A DNA stretch of 64,000 bases from an uncultured Pelagibacteraceae bacterium (GTDB lineage Bacteria; Pseudomonadota; Alphaproteobacteria; Pelagibacterales; AG-422-B15), in NCBI GenBank assembly GCA_902589175.1, contig CACIRX010000002.1:54783-118782 (forward strand), written 5' to 3'. The translations under genes and the position numbers were made by a program. Each line of letters opens with the position of its first letter. Position 1 is the stretch's first letter. Of the stretch, positions 29,556-39,147 are shown one piece after another. The notes under the pieces were generated by a model, which saw only the letters and a program-made list of their open reading frames with translations, made no database searches and was not told the DNA's origin.

Positions 29556-29642
29556 ATTGAGTAACTAGACAGAAGACTGAACTTCCTCATTTAATCCTCC
29601 ACCCTTCCAAATATAAATGGGGAAGTTCTTCTCTTATTTCAA
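29556..29642 (+). ncRNA. Candidate Pho-regulated small RNA with CCUCC loop
   Basis: TATAAT at 29544-29549 downstream of Pho repeats; 14-bp stem GAACTTCCTCATTT/AAATGGGGAAGTTC (29579-29592/29615-29628, one wobble); loop AATCCTCCACCCTTCCAAATAT; U-rich 3' tail; no ORF. Confidence 0.4.
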
Positions 29643-29702
29643 TTAGGGTAATTTGTATATTGGGATCATTATAAGAAAAAAGAGGAAAAATCAGGATTTT
29701 AT

Positions 29703-29740
29703 AAAAAAAAGACCCGTCCAAGTATAAATTGAACAGGTCC
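29703..29740 (-). terminator. Intrinsic terminator
   Basis: Minus-strand GACCTGTTCAA...TTGGACGGGTC stem followed by TTTTTTTT, just after the stop of 29763..30182. Confidence 0.8.
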
Positions 29741-29762
29741 TTAATTTATAGATTAAGTATGT

Positions 29763-30182
29763 TTAAAATGTTCTACCAATTCTCATTCCTGCCCTGTCGT
29801 ACAAGACATTCATCAGAATGAAGACAAGTATACTAGCCACCATAGGAACTGGATTAGCGCCCCCATCTTCGCCCATAAATAAAACAATTTGCCTTATAGA
29901 AGTAACAAAGGATCCAACCAACATCATTCTAAAAAACACTGTAGATTGTTCAATTGGTGCCAGTAAACATGCAGTAAAACCTACTGCAAAAACTATATAA
30001 ACCCACCCGAGATTTGCAAACAGCTGAATATGTGCTGCATCAACATCGCTCGGATTTGTTCCTATTCGCTCTGCAAAGGCTAATACCGGCTCATTGTCTA
30101 TAAACATAAAACCATAAAAGAGAAATAAAACTATTAAGAAACAAATTATTACTCTGCTTATTGTGTCTTCAACTTTAATCAT
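29763..30182 (-). CDS. Small integral membrane protein of unknown function
   Basis: 139 aa, about 4 TM segments. Confidence 0.65.
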   Translation of the reverse strand: MIKVEDTISRVIICFLIVLFLFYGFMFIDNEPVLAFAERIGTNPSDVDAAHIQLFANLGWVYIVFAVGFTACLLAPIEQSTVFFRMMLVGSFVTSIRQIVLFMGEDGGANPVPMVASILVFILMNVLYDRAGMRIGRTF

Positions 30183-30192
30183 TTTGTTCCTC

Positions 30193-30987
30193 CTAAAAAT
30201 TACTTTGGTTTCTGAAAAAGATAGTCAAAAATACAATGAAATTTAGAACTATAAAAAATGCCAATAATGGGTTACCACCATCGGGAAATGTCACACTTCC
30301 AACTAACATTGCACAAAAGAACATCGTTCCTGCAACTGCACTCATTGATACTAAAACTCCACTCAGTCCAGCTCTGAACTGATAAACAAGAGCAATCAGT
30401 ATAGCTATGTTTATCATAGTTATTCCTAATACACTGTGTTCAGATTGAGGATTGCTTTCTAATAGTGGAGATTGCTCAATAAAACCGCCTGGATATATGA
30501 AGTAAGAAACAACATTAAACAGCACTGCGGCAATTGCAATATATCCCATGATTTGAGTTGTTTTGTCAGTAACTCCAAACGGAGTTCCAGCTTTCTCAAT
30601 TGCGAGTGGATAACCAGCTCTAAATCTTGCTATGGCTAATAGCACAAACAAAATTATCCACGCATAAAGACCGGTATAGTTTTCTCCACCGCTTAGCTGC
30701 AATGACATCGCAACCCATATTAATTGAAGTAGAACGACAGGCAGTGCATAAGCAAAAAATGCCCTCTCTAACCCTTTGAAACCCATATATAGAATGCCTA
30801 CATAGGCTACAAAATTAACCGCTCCAAACCAATTTAAGAAAAATTCTGTAGTTAAGTTATCTTCGAATGTTGGATATCGATCAATCATGTAATCATAATT
30901 GAACATCATTATACATCCATAAACGAAGAATATAAGGCCTGAAATAAACATACAGGCTTTAATTACGTTATCGTCTGTTTTAAACAT
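30193..30987 (-). CDS. Integral membrane protein of unknown function
   Basis: 264 aa, multiple TM segments; apparently co-transcribed with 29763..30182. Confidence 0.65.
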   Translation of the reverse strand: MFKTDDNVIKACMFISGLIFFVYGCIMMFNYDYMIDRYPTFEDNLTTEFFLNWFGAVNFVAYVGILYMGFKGLERAFFAYALPVVLLQLIWVAMSLQLSGGENYTGLYAWIILFVLLAIARFRAGYPLAIEKAGTPFGVTDKTTQIMGYIAIAAVLFNVVSYFIYPGGFIEQSPLLESNPQSEHSVLGITMINIAILIALVYQFRAGLSGVLVSMSAVAGTMFFCAMLVGSVTFPDGGNPLLAFFIVLNFIVFLTIFFRNQSNF

Positions 30988-31155
30988 ATAACCCCCTATA
31001 ATTGTTATATGATCGGAAGGTTAATTATTTATTTCTTTGTTAGAAAGTGAATTTTTTATATAAAGTGACTAATTTTTATAACTTGTTATCTTGGTAAATA
31101 TATATTTAATAAAAATTTGATAATTAGTTAAAGTAAAATATTAGAATTATAATTT

Positions 31156-32037
31156 ATGCAATTGATTCAATTAATAATTGATGGTGTGGCCTCAGGATGC
31201 ATATATGGACTGGTGGCATTAGGATTTGTCTTAATTTACAAAGCTACAGAAACCATCAATTTTGCTCAAGGCGATATTCTTATGCTCGGAGCATTTGTGG
31301 CCTACTCACTTATTGGAATTTTAGGCATGGACTACCTCACTGGATTCGCTCTTACTGTTTTAATTATTGCTGTATTTGGGTTTTTCCTTGATGCCGTTGT
31401 AGTGAGACAGATTATTGGGCAGCCTGCATTTGCTACCGTAATGCTAACTATCGGTTTAGGTTTTATTTTTAGAGGATTTGCATCAATTTACTGGGGCACA
31501 GACATATTTTCATTTAGTACACCTTTCTCTGGAAAAATAACTGAATTTAACGGTCTTATAATTTCCTACGTAAACCTTTCTATAATAATTGGGACTGCAA
31601 TTCTAATGTCTGCACTTTATTTCTTTTTTACATTTTCAAAAATTGGTGTGGCAATGAGAGCGTCTTCAGAAAACCAATTAGCTGCTTACTATATGGGAAT
31701 ACCGGTTAAATTTATTTTTTCATTAATATGGTCAATTTCTGCAGGAGTTGCCGCCGTAGCGGGTGTACTACTCGCTCCAATTACATTGGTAGACACATCA
31801 ATCTCATTGATTGGTTTAAAAGCATTTGCTGCAGCTGTTCTAGGAGGATTTGGATCAATACCTGGAGCAATTGTTGGAGGCATTATAATAGGTATTGTCG
31901 AACAATTATGTGGAACTTACGAAAATTATTTGTTTGAAGGAGTGAGAGAAATATCTGCTTACCTCGTTCTTATCTTAACATTAATTATTTATCCAAGAGG
32001 TTTGTTCTCAGATAAAGCTGAGGTCAAAAAAGTTTAA
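31156..32037 (+). CDS. livH: Branched-chain amino acid-type ABC permease LivH
   Basis: GVASGCIYGLVALGFVLIYKATETINFAQGD. Confidence 0.92.
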   Translation: MQLIQLIIDGVASGCIYGLVALGFVLIYKATETINFAQGDILMLGAFVAYSLIGILGMDYLTGFALTVLIIAVFGFFLDAVVVRQIIGQPAFATVMLTIGLGFIFRGFASIYWGTDIFSFSTPFSGKITEFNGLIISYVNLSIIIGTAILMSALYFFFTFSKIGVAMRASSENQLAAYYMGIPVKFIFSLIWSISAGVAAVAGVLLAPITLVDTSISLIGLKAFAAAVLGGFGSIPGAIVGGIIIGIVEQLCGTYENYLFEGVREISAYLVLILTLIIYPRGLFSDKAEVKKV

Positions 32038-33110
32038 TGAGATTTATTTTTAAAACTAAATATTCACAAGATATAAATATTGCAAAACATAACGGTGATC
32101 GTTTTTGGTATTCACTGCTTATTTTAATCATGGTTGCGTTACCACTTGTATTAGATGATTTTTACTTAGGTGAAATCTCATATATTTGCATTCTATCCAT
32201 TGCTGGTATTGGTTTAATGATATTATCTGGATACACAGGTCTTGCATCCTTAGGTCATGCTGCGTTCTTAGGAGTTGGCGCTTATACTCATGCCTTCTTA
32301 CTAACTAATGGAATACCTTTTTATGCTTCAATTCCTATCGTAATAGTTGTTTCATTTCTTGTGGGTGCAGTAATTGGAATACCAATCCTACGCTTAACAG
32401 GGATGTACTTAGCTATTGCAACATTAGCCTTGGGCTTTATTGCGGAACATGTTTTTATAAAATGGGAACACTTTACAGGCGGTAACAGAGGATTGCCTGT
32501 GCCTCAACCTGAATTCTTAGGTATGAGTTTTTATGACAGTGTGTTCTTTTATTATGTCTGCCTTGTATTTCTTATTGCCGCGATGTTTGCGGCGATCAAT
32601 ATACTTAGATCACCAACTGGAAGAGCTTTTGTAGCAATCCGAGACAGTGAAATTGCAGCACAAAGTTTAGGCGTAAACTTAGGTCTCTATAAAGCTTTAT
32701 CATTCGCTATTTCTGGAGCTTTTACTGGATTAGCTGGCGCATTACTTGCTCATTACATTGGCTACTTAGCTCCAGATATATTTAATATCTTTTTATCTTT
32801 AACGTTACTTTTGCTCATCGTTGTTGGTGGAATGGGAAGTTTACATGGAACAGTATTTGGAGCAATATTTGTTGGCTTCTTACCGCAATTAATTGCCATC
32901 TGTCGTGACTATTTACCAAGCTCAATTGGTTCACAGCCAGGTCTTGAGCCAATGTTGTTTGGACTAATACTTGTATTCTTCATTTTATATGAACCACTTG
33001 GGATTTATGGAAGATGGATGAAAATAAAATTATTCTTTGAACTGTTTCCTACTTACAAAAGACAAACATTTAAGAAGCAAAAAGTATTTACTAAATCGGA
33101 CCGAGTATAA
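32037..33110 (+). CDS. livM: Branched-chain amino acid-type ABC permease LivM
   Basis: LSGYTGLASLGHAAFLGVGAYTHA. Confidence 0.92.
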   Translation: MRFIFKTKYSQDINIAKHNGDRFWYSLLILIMVALPLVLDDFYLGEISYICILSIAGIGLMILSGYTGLASLGHAAFLGVGAYTHAFLLTNGIPFYASIPIVIVVSFLVGAVIGIPILRLTGMYLAIATLALGFIAEHVFIKWEHFTGGNRGLPVPQPEFLGMSFYDSVFFYYVCLVFLIAAMFAAINILRSPTGRAFVAIRDSEIAAQSLGVNLGLYKALSFAISGAFTGLAGALLAHYIGYLAPDIFNIFLSLTLLLLIVVGGMGSLHGTVFGAIFVGFLPQLIAICRDYLPSSIGSQPGLEPMLFGLILVFFILYEPLGIYGRWMKIKLFFELFPTYKRQTFKKQKVFTKSDRV

Positions 33111-33868
33111 TGAGTTTGTTTGAAGTAAAAAATATCACTGTGGCATTTGGAGGAGTAAAAGCCCTTAATGATGTATCATTCGGTGTCGACAAAGGAGAAA
33201 TATTTACAATAATTGGACCTAACGGAGCGGGTAAATCAACACTCTTCAATGTCATAAGCAGAATCTATGAGCCAAGCAAAGGTGAGATATATTTTGAAAA
33301 TCAAAACATTTCAAAAACTAAGCCTCACAATATATCTAAGCTTGGAATAGCAAGAACATTTCAAAATTTAGAATTATTTGAAAATGCAACTGTTCTACAG
33401 AATTTACTTCTTGGACGACACATTTATAAAAAAACAAATATTTTATCTGAGGTATTTTTTACACCCAGTGCCCGTAAACAAGAACATGAATACAGACTTA
33501 AAGTTGAAGAAGTAATTGACTTCCTAGACCTTCAACATTACCGAGATACTCTTATAAACGGCCTTCCCTACGGTGTTCGCAAAAATGTTGAACTTGCAAG
33601 AGCTCTTTGCACTGATCCAAAATTACTTCTATTAGATGAACCGTCATCGGGATTAACAAATGAGGAAACAATTGATCTTGGCTTTTGGATAAAAGATATT
33701 CAATCTTTATTAGGAATTACCATAATTATGATTGAACACGACATGAGTTTTGTAAATAAAGTGTCAGATCGTATACTTGCACTCAATTACGGTAAGATAC
33801 TCGCATCTGGTCTACCTGAGGAAATTAAAAATAATGTTGATGTTAAGCAAGCTTATATGGGTGAATAG
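33110..33868 (+). CDS. livG: Branched-chain amino acid-type ABC ATPase LivG
   Basis: GPNGAGKSTLFNVISR; GIARTFQNLELF. Confidence 0.93.
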   Translation: MSLFEVKNITVAFGGVKALNDVSFGVDKGEIFTIIGPNGAGKSTLFNVISRIYEPSKGEIYFENQNISKTKPHNISKLGIARTFQNLELFENATVLQNLLLGRHIYKKTNILSEVFFTPSARKQEHEYRLKVEEVIDFLDLQHYRDTLINGLPYGVRKNVELARALCTDPKLLLLDEPSSGLTNEETIDLGFWIKDIQSLLGITIIMIEHDMSFVNKVSDRILALNYGKILASGLPEEIKNNVDVKQAYMGE

Positions 33869-34645
33869 TTAAATAATTAAAATAATATAGAACATCCATA
33901 TTGGAATAAATAATATCCAATACCCATACATCCACACCATCCCAACTACTCCGCCCCAATCGTTACTTTCAAAAGATAATTTTCGATCATTAATTGAGTT
34001 TTTTAATTCCACTTTAACCTTTGATAAATCCACTTTGAATTCTTGAGCTTTGATTTCAGGGTTGGTATTTATTCTTTTTGTTATTGACTTTAAATGCAGC
34101 ACTTGCCACGGAAGATATAAAGCTCCAAAAACAATATTAATAATAATAAGTGAATGATGAGCATTTGATAGATCTAAGCTAAGCATAGCTATGCTTAAAA
34201 TCGTATTAATGGAAAATATTACAAACCATCCAAACTCTTCATAAAAGTAAAAACGTTCGTATTTTAAAAGTATTGCACCCCAACAAAAGAATTGTGAAAT
34301 AATTACCTGAATGACCATTAACCGAGAAATTAAATCAACAAACATATACTGATCAGAATTAATAATCCTGAGCACATAACTAAACATATAGATATATGTC
34401 ACCTCAACGATGGTTACTAAAAATCGTGTCACAAATACTGAAGAAATAACTGTGTCAATAATCACTGATTTAGAAGCATAATTTACAGGAAACAAACATC
34501 TAAATGCAGAAACTGATATTAAAATTATAGCAGGAACAACAAGGAATAAGTCATTGCTAATGTTTGCTATTGTTAAAGAGGCCCAAAGTAGAAATAAATT
34601 AGAAATGACGCCTATTCTAAGTCCTTGTAGGAAATATTTATACAT
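33869..34645 (-). CDS. Integral membrane protein of unknown function
   Basis: 258 aa, multiple TM. Confidence 0.6.
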   Translation of the reverse strand: MYKYFLQGLRIGVISNLFLLWASLTIANISNDLFLVVPAIILISVSAFRCLFPVNYASKSVIIDTVISSVFVTRFLVTIVEVTYIYMFSYVLRIINSDQYMFVDLISRLMVIQVIISQFFCWGAILLKYERFYFYEEFGWFVIFSINTILSIAMLSLDLSNAHHSLIIINIVFGALYLPWQVLHLKSITKRINTNPEIKAQEFKVDLSKVKVELKNSINDRKLSFESNDWGGVVGMVWMYGYWILFIPIWMFYIILII

Positions 34646-35038
34646 CTAAGGTCCTAATTTGTATTTGCCTGGGTGAACAGCTGATAAAATTAATAAGCCA
34701 GCAATTATTCCTGTATTTTTAACAAAATTTTGAAGCTCATGTCTTTGCTCCAAACCTTCACTCATATTCCAAAAATCATGCATATAATAATTTATTAGTA
34801 TTGTGAGTAGCGCTAATACAAAGGCAGATAATTTAGAATAATAGCCGACTAAAATTGAAATTGAACACATGCCTTGTAAAATAATTGTAATTATTAAAGA
34901 TATTTCTGTATATGGCACCTGATGATCAAACATATAATTAAGAGTAAATTCATAATTAAATAATTTGAATATTGCTCCAAAAACTAAAAAATAAATTCCA
35001 ATTATTATTCTTCCTAAAAGTAAATTAACATTACTCAT
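34646..35038 (-). CDS. DoxX-family membrane protein
   Basis: 130 aa, 4-TM DoxX-like pattern. Confidence 0.65.
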   Translation of the reverse strand: MSNVNLLLGRIIIGIYFLVFGAIFKLFNYEFTLNYMFDHQVPYTEISLIITIILQGMCSISILVGYYSKLSAFVLALLTILINYYMHDFWNMSEGLEQRHELQNFVKNTGIIAGLLILSAVHPGKYKLGP

Positions 35039-35039
35039 A

Positions 35040-35576
35040 TTAATCGTTCCAATTCATATACTTTTTACAGCCCGGAGGTATATCTTCAAAATAACTAAAT
35101 CCTTCTTGCCAAATATAACCTGCCTTGAGACAGCATGAAAGTTTTTCATCTGTATCACTGTGAAAATCATAACATATTTTCTCTAATGGGACTCTTTTTT
35201 GATAGTTAAATATCTCAATTCCAAAAATTACAATCGAGCTGACTAATAGATATAAAATCCCAACACCTATGCTTAAAATTCTAAATTTAGAAACTAATGG
35301 TATAAAAAATAAATAAAATAACGTAGGCAGTGGAGCAAACATGGCTACCAAAATGTATGATGCATAATTAGGTATAATAAACTGAACATTTAGTTCGTTT
35401 GTGTAGTAGTAATCTATGAAAGGCAAATAAGATAAATATGCTAAATAAAGAAGCCACAATAGAAGAAAAAAAGATTGGAAGCTTAATAGTTTATTGTGAG
35501 ATATTCTCTGACGAAATAAATAATATGGAAGTGAGTAATAGGCTATTATTTTTATCGTTAAGTAAAAATAAAACAT
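35040..35576 (-). CDS. Membrane protein of unknown function
   Basis: 178 aa, several TM segments, Cys-containing C-terminus. Confidence 0.5.
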   Translation of the reverse strand: MFYFYLTIKIIAYYSLPYYLFRQRISHNKLLSFQSFFLLLWLLYLAYLSYLPFIDYYYTNELNVQFIIPNYASYILVAMFAPLPTLFYLFFIPLVSKFRILSIGVGILYLLVSSIVIFGIEIFNYQKRVPLEKICYDFHSDTDEKLSCCLKAGYIWQEGFSYFEDIPPGCKKYMNWND

Positions 35577-36646
35577 TACTTATTTACTAGCTTCCAAATA
35601 CCGCTATCTTCGTTATCAATAATAACATAAATCTCACCAGCACTATTTGTTTCTACATCGCGAACTCGACCGACTTTTTCAAATAACGTAGTTTCATTTC
35701 TTGCTTTTTTACCATCAAATTCGAGTGAAATTAATCTTTGTGCCTTTAAACTGGTCACTAAAATTTTATTTTTTAATTCGGGAAACAGGTCTCCCCCATA
35801 AAATGTCATGTCGCTGACCGCAATTGATGGGACCCATGTATAAATTGGTTTTAAAAGTCCTTCTTTCCATGCACTTCCGTCACCAATAATTGAGCCATCA
35901 TAATCAATTCCTCCCCAAGCAACATCCGCCCAACCGTAGTTAGTGCCTGCCTCTACTTTTCCAAAAAAATCACCACCTCTTGGCCCATGATTTGTAATAT
36001 ATATTTCACTATCATTTGGATAGAGCATTATGCCTTGAGGATTTCTAAGTCCTATTTGATAGATCTCAGGTAACCAGTCTTCGTTCATTGAATATGGATT
36101 ATCCTTAGGTGCGGTTCCATCTTTATTAATTCGTATCATTTTTCCAAAGTAACTTGCTGGATCCTGAGCAACACTTCCGTACCCGCGCTCACCAATACTT
36201 GCATACAATAAATTATCTTTAAACATTAGTCTTGATCCCCAGTGAATGTTGTTCCATGAAGAACCCGATTGGAAAATATTTTCTATTTTGCTGAAACTAT
36301 CGTTTTCAATAAAACCTCGAGCTATTGACGTGCTGGTTTTATCATCTCCTCTGTCTTCTGTATAACTTACAAAGATCTCACCATCTTCATAAATAACATC
36401 GAGCATTCCAGCTTGCCAGTGCGGTTGAACAACTTTTAAATTATGAGGATAATTTTTTACTTCTTTTGTTGTTAAATTAATTTTTAAAATTTCACCTGAT
36501 TTTTGTGTAAGAAATAATTCATTATCATTAATAAAACTCATACCCCATGGCTTATTAAGACCAGAGATGACTTTTTCTAATTTGTATTCTGATGCATTTA
36601 AATTAAAGGTGAGTAAAAAAAAGATTATTGAGATAAGAAATTTCAT
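35576..36646 (-). CDS. PQQ-dependent sugar dehydrogenase-like (YliI/glucose-sorbosone dehydrogenase family)
   Basis: Signal peptide; GLNKPWGMSFINDNELFLTQKSGEI; GLRNPQGI; NHGPRGGDFF. Confidence 0.88.
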   Translation of the reverse strand: MKFLISIIFFLLTFNLNASEYKLEKVISGLNKPWGMSFINDNELFLTQKSGEILKINLTTKEVKNYPHNLKVVQPHWQAGMLDVIYEDGEIFVSYTEDRGDDKTSTSIARGFIENDSFSKIENIFQSGSSWNNIHWGSRLMFKDNLLYASIGERGYGSVAQDPASYFGKMIRINKDGTAPKDNPYSMNEDWLPEIYQIGLRNPQGIMLYPNDSEIYITNHGPRGGDFFGKVEAGTNYGWADVAWGGIDYDGSIIGDGSAWKEGLLKPIYTWVPSIAVSDMTFYGGDLFPELKNKILVTSLKAQRLISLEFDGKKARNETTLFEKVGRVRDVETNSAGEIYVIIDNEDSGIWKLVNK

Positions 36647-36651
36647 TATTA

Positions 36652-37035
36652 TTAATTTAATCTATTTACCGCGTGCTCTTCTAATTGCTCTTTTGTAACA
36701 AAGTTCAAAGAATTTAAATGACAACTTTCAAGGTGTACTTTTGGCGCAACACCTGCATCATATGCTTCTTTCCATCTCAAAGCGCAAAGGCACCAGCGAT
36801 CACCTTCTTTTAATCCAGGAAAATTAAATTCAGGTCTTGGTGTTGATAGATCATTTCCCTTAGATTTACTGAATTCCAAAAAATCATCAGTCATTACTGC
36901 ACAAACTACATGGCTTCCATAATCGTGTTCGTCAGTGTTGCAGAAACCGTCTCTAAAATATCCTGTCATTGGATCATAGCAACAAGCTTCAATCTCATCA
37001 CCAAATATGTTAATCACCATCTCTTTTTCAGACAT
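36652..37035 (-). CDS. DUF2237 family protein
   Basis: CCYDPMTGYFRDGFCNTDEHDYGSHVVCAVMT...CLCALRW. Confidence 0.85.
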   Translation of the reverse strand: MSEKEMVINIFGDEIEACCYDPMTGYFRDGFCNTDEHDYGSHVVCAVMTDDFLEFSKSKGNDLSTPRPEFNFPGLKEGDRWCLCALRWKEAYDAGVAPKVHLESCHLNSLNFVTKEQLEEHAVNRLN

Positions 37036-37044
37036 ATAAATTAC

Positions 37045-37260
37045 TTATACCAAAAGATATATATTACCAATTATAAACAAGGGAATTTGAAGTCCAAAAT
37101 TTGTTAATATTGCACGATCTGCAACCATGTATCCTACTATTGTCCATCCAATCGCACCTGTTCCATGAACAAATATATTTAAGGGATAAATATTTAAATT
37201 AGTCAGCAAAATACCAACCAAGATAAAAAAAGTACTGGCCCACTTAAGTCGATTAATCAT
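37045..37260 (-). CDS. Small membrane protein
   Basis: 71 aa, 2-3 TM segments; adjacent to DUF2237 gene. Confidence 0.5.
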   Translation of the reverse strand: MINRLKWASTFFILVGILLTNLNIYPLNIFVHGTGAIGWTIVGYMVADRAILTNFGLQIPLFIIGNIYLLV

Positions 37261-37355
37261 AATAATCCTTTCAAATAAATAGCTGAAAAATCTGCTTGAT
37301 TTAAAAAGCTCGATAAAGTCTAATACTCAAATTATTTATAAATCTGGGAAAAACA

Positions 37356-38333
37356 ATGATTAAAACAAAAATTACAGAAATGTTCGAAATAGATCATCCA
37401 ATAGTACAGGGCGGTATGCATTATGTTGGTTTTGCTGAAATGGCTGCTGCTGTTTCTAATGCAGGAGGCTTAGGAATAATCACCGGTCTTACTCAAGCCA
37501 GTCCAAAAGATCTTGCAAACGAAATAGCTCGTTGCAAAGATATGACTGACAAGCCAATTGGTGTTAATTTGACTTTCCTTCCAGGTTTTGCAAACCCAGA
37601 TTATCCTGGTTATATAGAGTCAATTGTAAAAGGTGGTGTAAAAATTGTAGAGACTGCCGGAAGAAGTCCTGAAAAATTTATGCCACTTCTTAAAGATGCT
37701 GGAATAAAAGTAATACATAAATGCACGTCTGTTAGGCATGCACTCAAGGCAGAAAAAATTGGGTGTGACGCGGCGAGTGTTGACGGTTTTGAATGTGGTG
37801 GTCACCCTGGTGAAGATGATATTCCAAATATGATACTTTTACCTCGTGCTTTTGAAGAATTAAAAATTCCTTTTATTGCTTCTGGTGGTATGGGGAATGG
37901 CCAACAACTCGTAGCTGCTCTGGCTATGGGGGCTGAGGGTGTAAACATGGGTACCCGTTTTATTGCAACTAAAGAAGCTCCTGTACATCAAAATGTAAAA
38001 GAGGCCCTAGTCAATGCAAGTGAACTTGATACAGAGTTAATTATGCGTCCATTAAGAAATACTGAAAGAGTCTTAAAAAATGATGCAGTTACAAAAATAC
38101 TCGAAAAAGAAAAGTCCTTAGGAGATGATATTCAAATTCAGGATATATTTGGAGAAGTTGCAGGAGTGTATCCAAAAATCATGCAGGAAGGCGCGATGGA
38201 TGCTGGTGCTTGGAGTTGTGGAATGGTGGCTGGATTAATTCATGATATACCAACTTGTAAGGAACTGATTGAAAGAGTTGTTTCTGAAGCCGAGGAAATA
38301 ATTGCCTCTAGACTATCAAAAATTGCTGTCTAA
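37356..38333 (+). CDS. Nitronate monooxygenase / NPD-family flavoprotein
   Basis: HPIVQGGMHYVGFAEMAAAVSNAGGLGIITGLTQ; GGMGNGQQLVAALAMGAEGVNMGTRFIAT. Confidence 0.9.
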   Translation: MIKTKITEMFEIDHPIVQGGMHYVGFAEMAAAVSNAGGLGIITGLTQASPKDLANEIARCKDMTDKPIGVNLTFLPGFANPDYPGYIESIVKGGVKIVETAGRSPEKFMPLLKDAGIKVIHKCTSVRHALKAEKIGCDAASVDGFECGGHPGEDDIPNMILLPRAFEELKIPFIASGGMGNGQQLVAALAMGAEGVNMGTRFIATKEAPVHQNVKEALVNASELDTELIMRPLRNTERVLKNDAVTKILEKEKSLGDDIQIQDIFGEVAGVYPKIMQEGAMDAGAWSCGMVAGLIHDIPTCKELIERVVSEAEEIIASRLSKIAV

Positions 38334-38355
38334 ATAAAAATAATAATTAAAAACT

Positions 38356-38379
38356 ATTACCAAACATAGGTAATTTTTT
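38356..38379 (+). terminator. Weak intrinsic terminator
   Basis: ATTACC-AAACATA-GGTAAT followed by T-run. Confidence 0.5.
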
Positions 38380-38409
38380 ATTATGGGATTCTAATAGTAT
38401 TCCGTTTCA

Positions 38410-38817
38410 ATGCCAGAGAATAACAATAATGAAATCGCAGAAACAATTAAATCTGCACTAGAGTTCTACAAATACGAACTTGACCTACCACTTACTAACT
38501 TTATTTTTCAATCTCCTCTTCATTGGAACGTAATGACAATAATTGCATTAGCAACATTTGATCCTGAACAAACAACATCTTTTCAGCATTTATGTGAGTC
38601 TATTTCACCTAAAACAGGCTCTAAATCTTCAATACAATCTATTATAGAGTCCGGAATACAGAAAGGATTTATCGAAAAATCTCCCCTCGTTAATGATAAG
38701 CGCATTAAAAGTTTGAAATTAACAAATACCGCAACAAAAGATTATGAAAACTGGGTGAGAGCAGATGCAACGACGTTTGGACCTTTAAATGGAGTTGCTA
38801 TGAAAACACCAAAATAA
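38410..38817 (+). CDS. MarR-like winged-helix protein
   Basis: 135 aa with wHTH-like pattern (IIESGIQKGFIEKSPLVNDKRIKSLKLTNTA). Confidence 0.6.
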   Translation: MPENNNNEIAETIKSALEFYKYELDLPLTNFIFQSPLHWNVMTIIALATFDPEQTTSFQHLCESISPKTGSKSSIQSIIESGIQKGFIEKSPLVNDKRIKSLKLTNTATKDYENWVRADATTFGPLNGVAMKTPK

Positions 38818-39147
38818 ATGGTTATTAACTATAGTAAAATTTTTTTATTCGTCTTAATCATATTTTTATCAATTTACATTTCTCGTTTAAGCAATTTTCT
38901 TAATGCGCTGGTATTCGCTGCATCTTGCATATTTGCATATTTTTCTGGATATGGATTAAGAGAGTCAGTATTTAATCCAAATATTTATCAGAAAACTCTA
39001 GGAATAATTTTTTGCCTTACTATTATTGGAATTATAATTTATGCAAATGTTGCCTTTGGAGTGAGTTCTTTAATTAATGGCATTAATATTGAAATGCTTT
39101 TTTGGTCAATTATTTTTTTACTTAGATTAATTAATTTTTTCGATTAA
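38818..39147 (+). CDS. Small membrane protein of unknown function
   Basis: 109 aa, about 4 TM; abuts preceding gene. Confidence 0.5.
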   Translation: MVINYSKIFLFVLIIFLSIYISRLSNFLNALVFAASCIFAYFSGYGLRESVFNPNIYQKTLGIIFCLTIIGIIIYANVAFGVSSLINGINIEMLFWSIIFLLRLINFFD

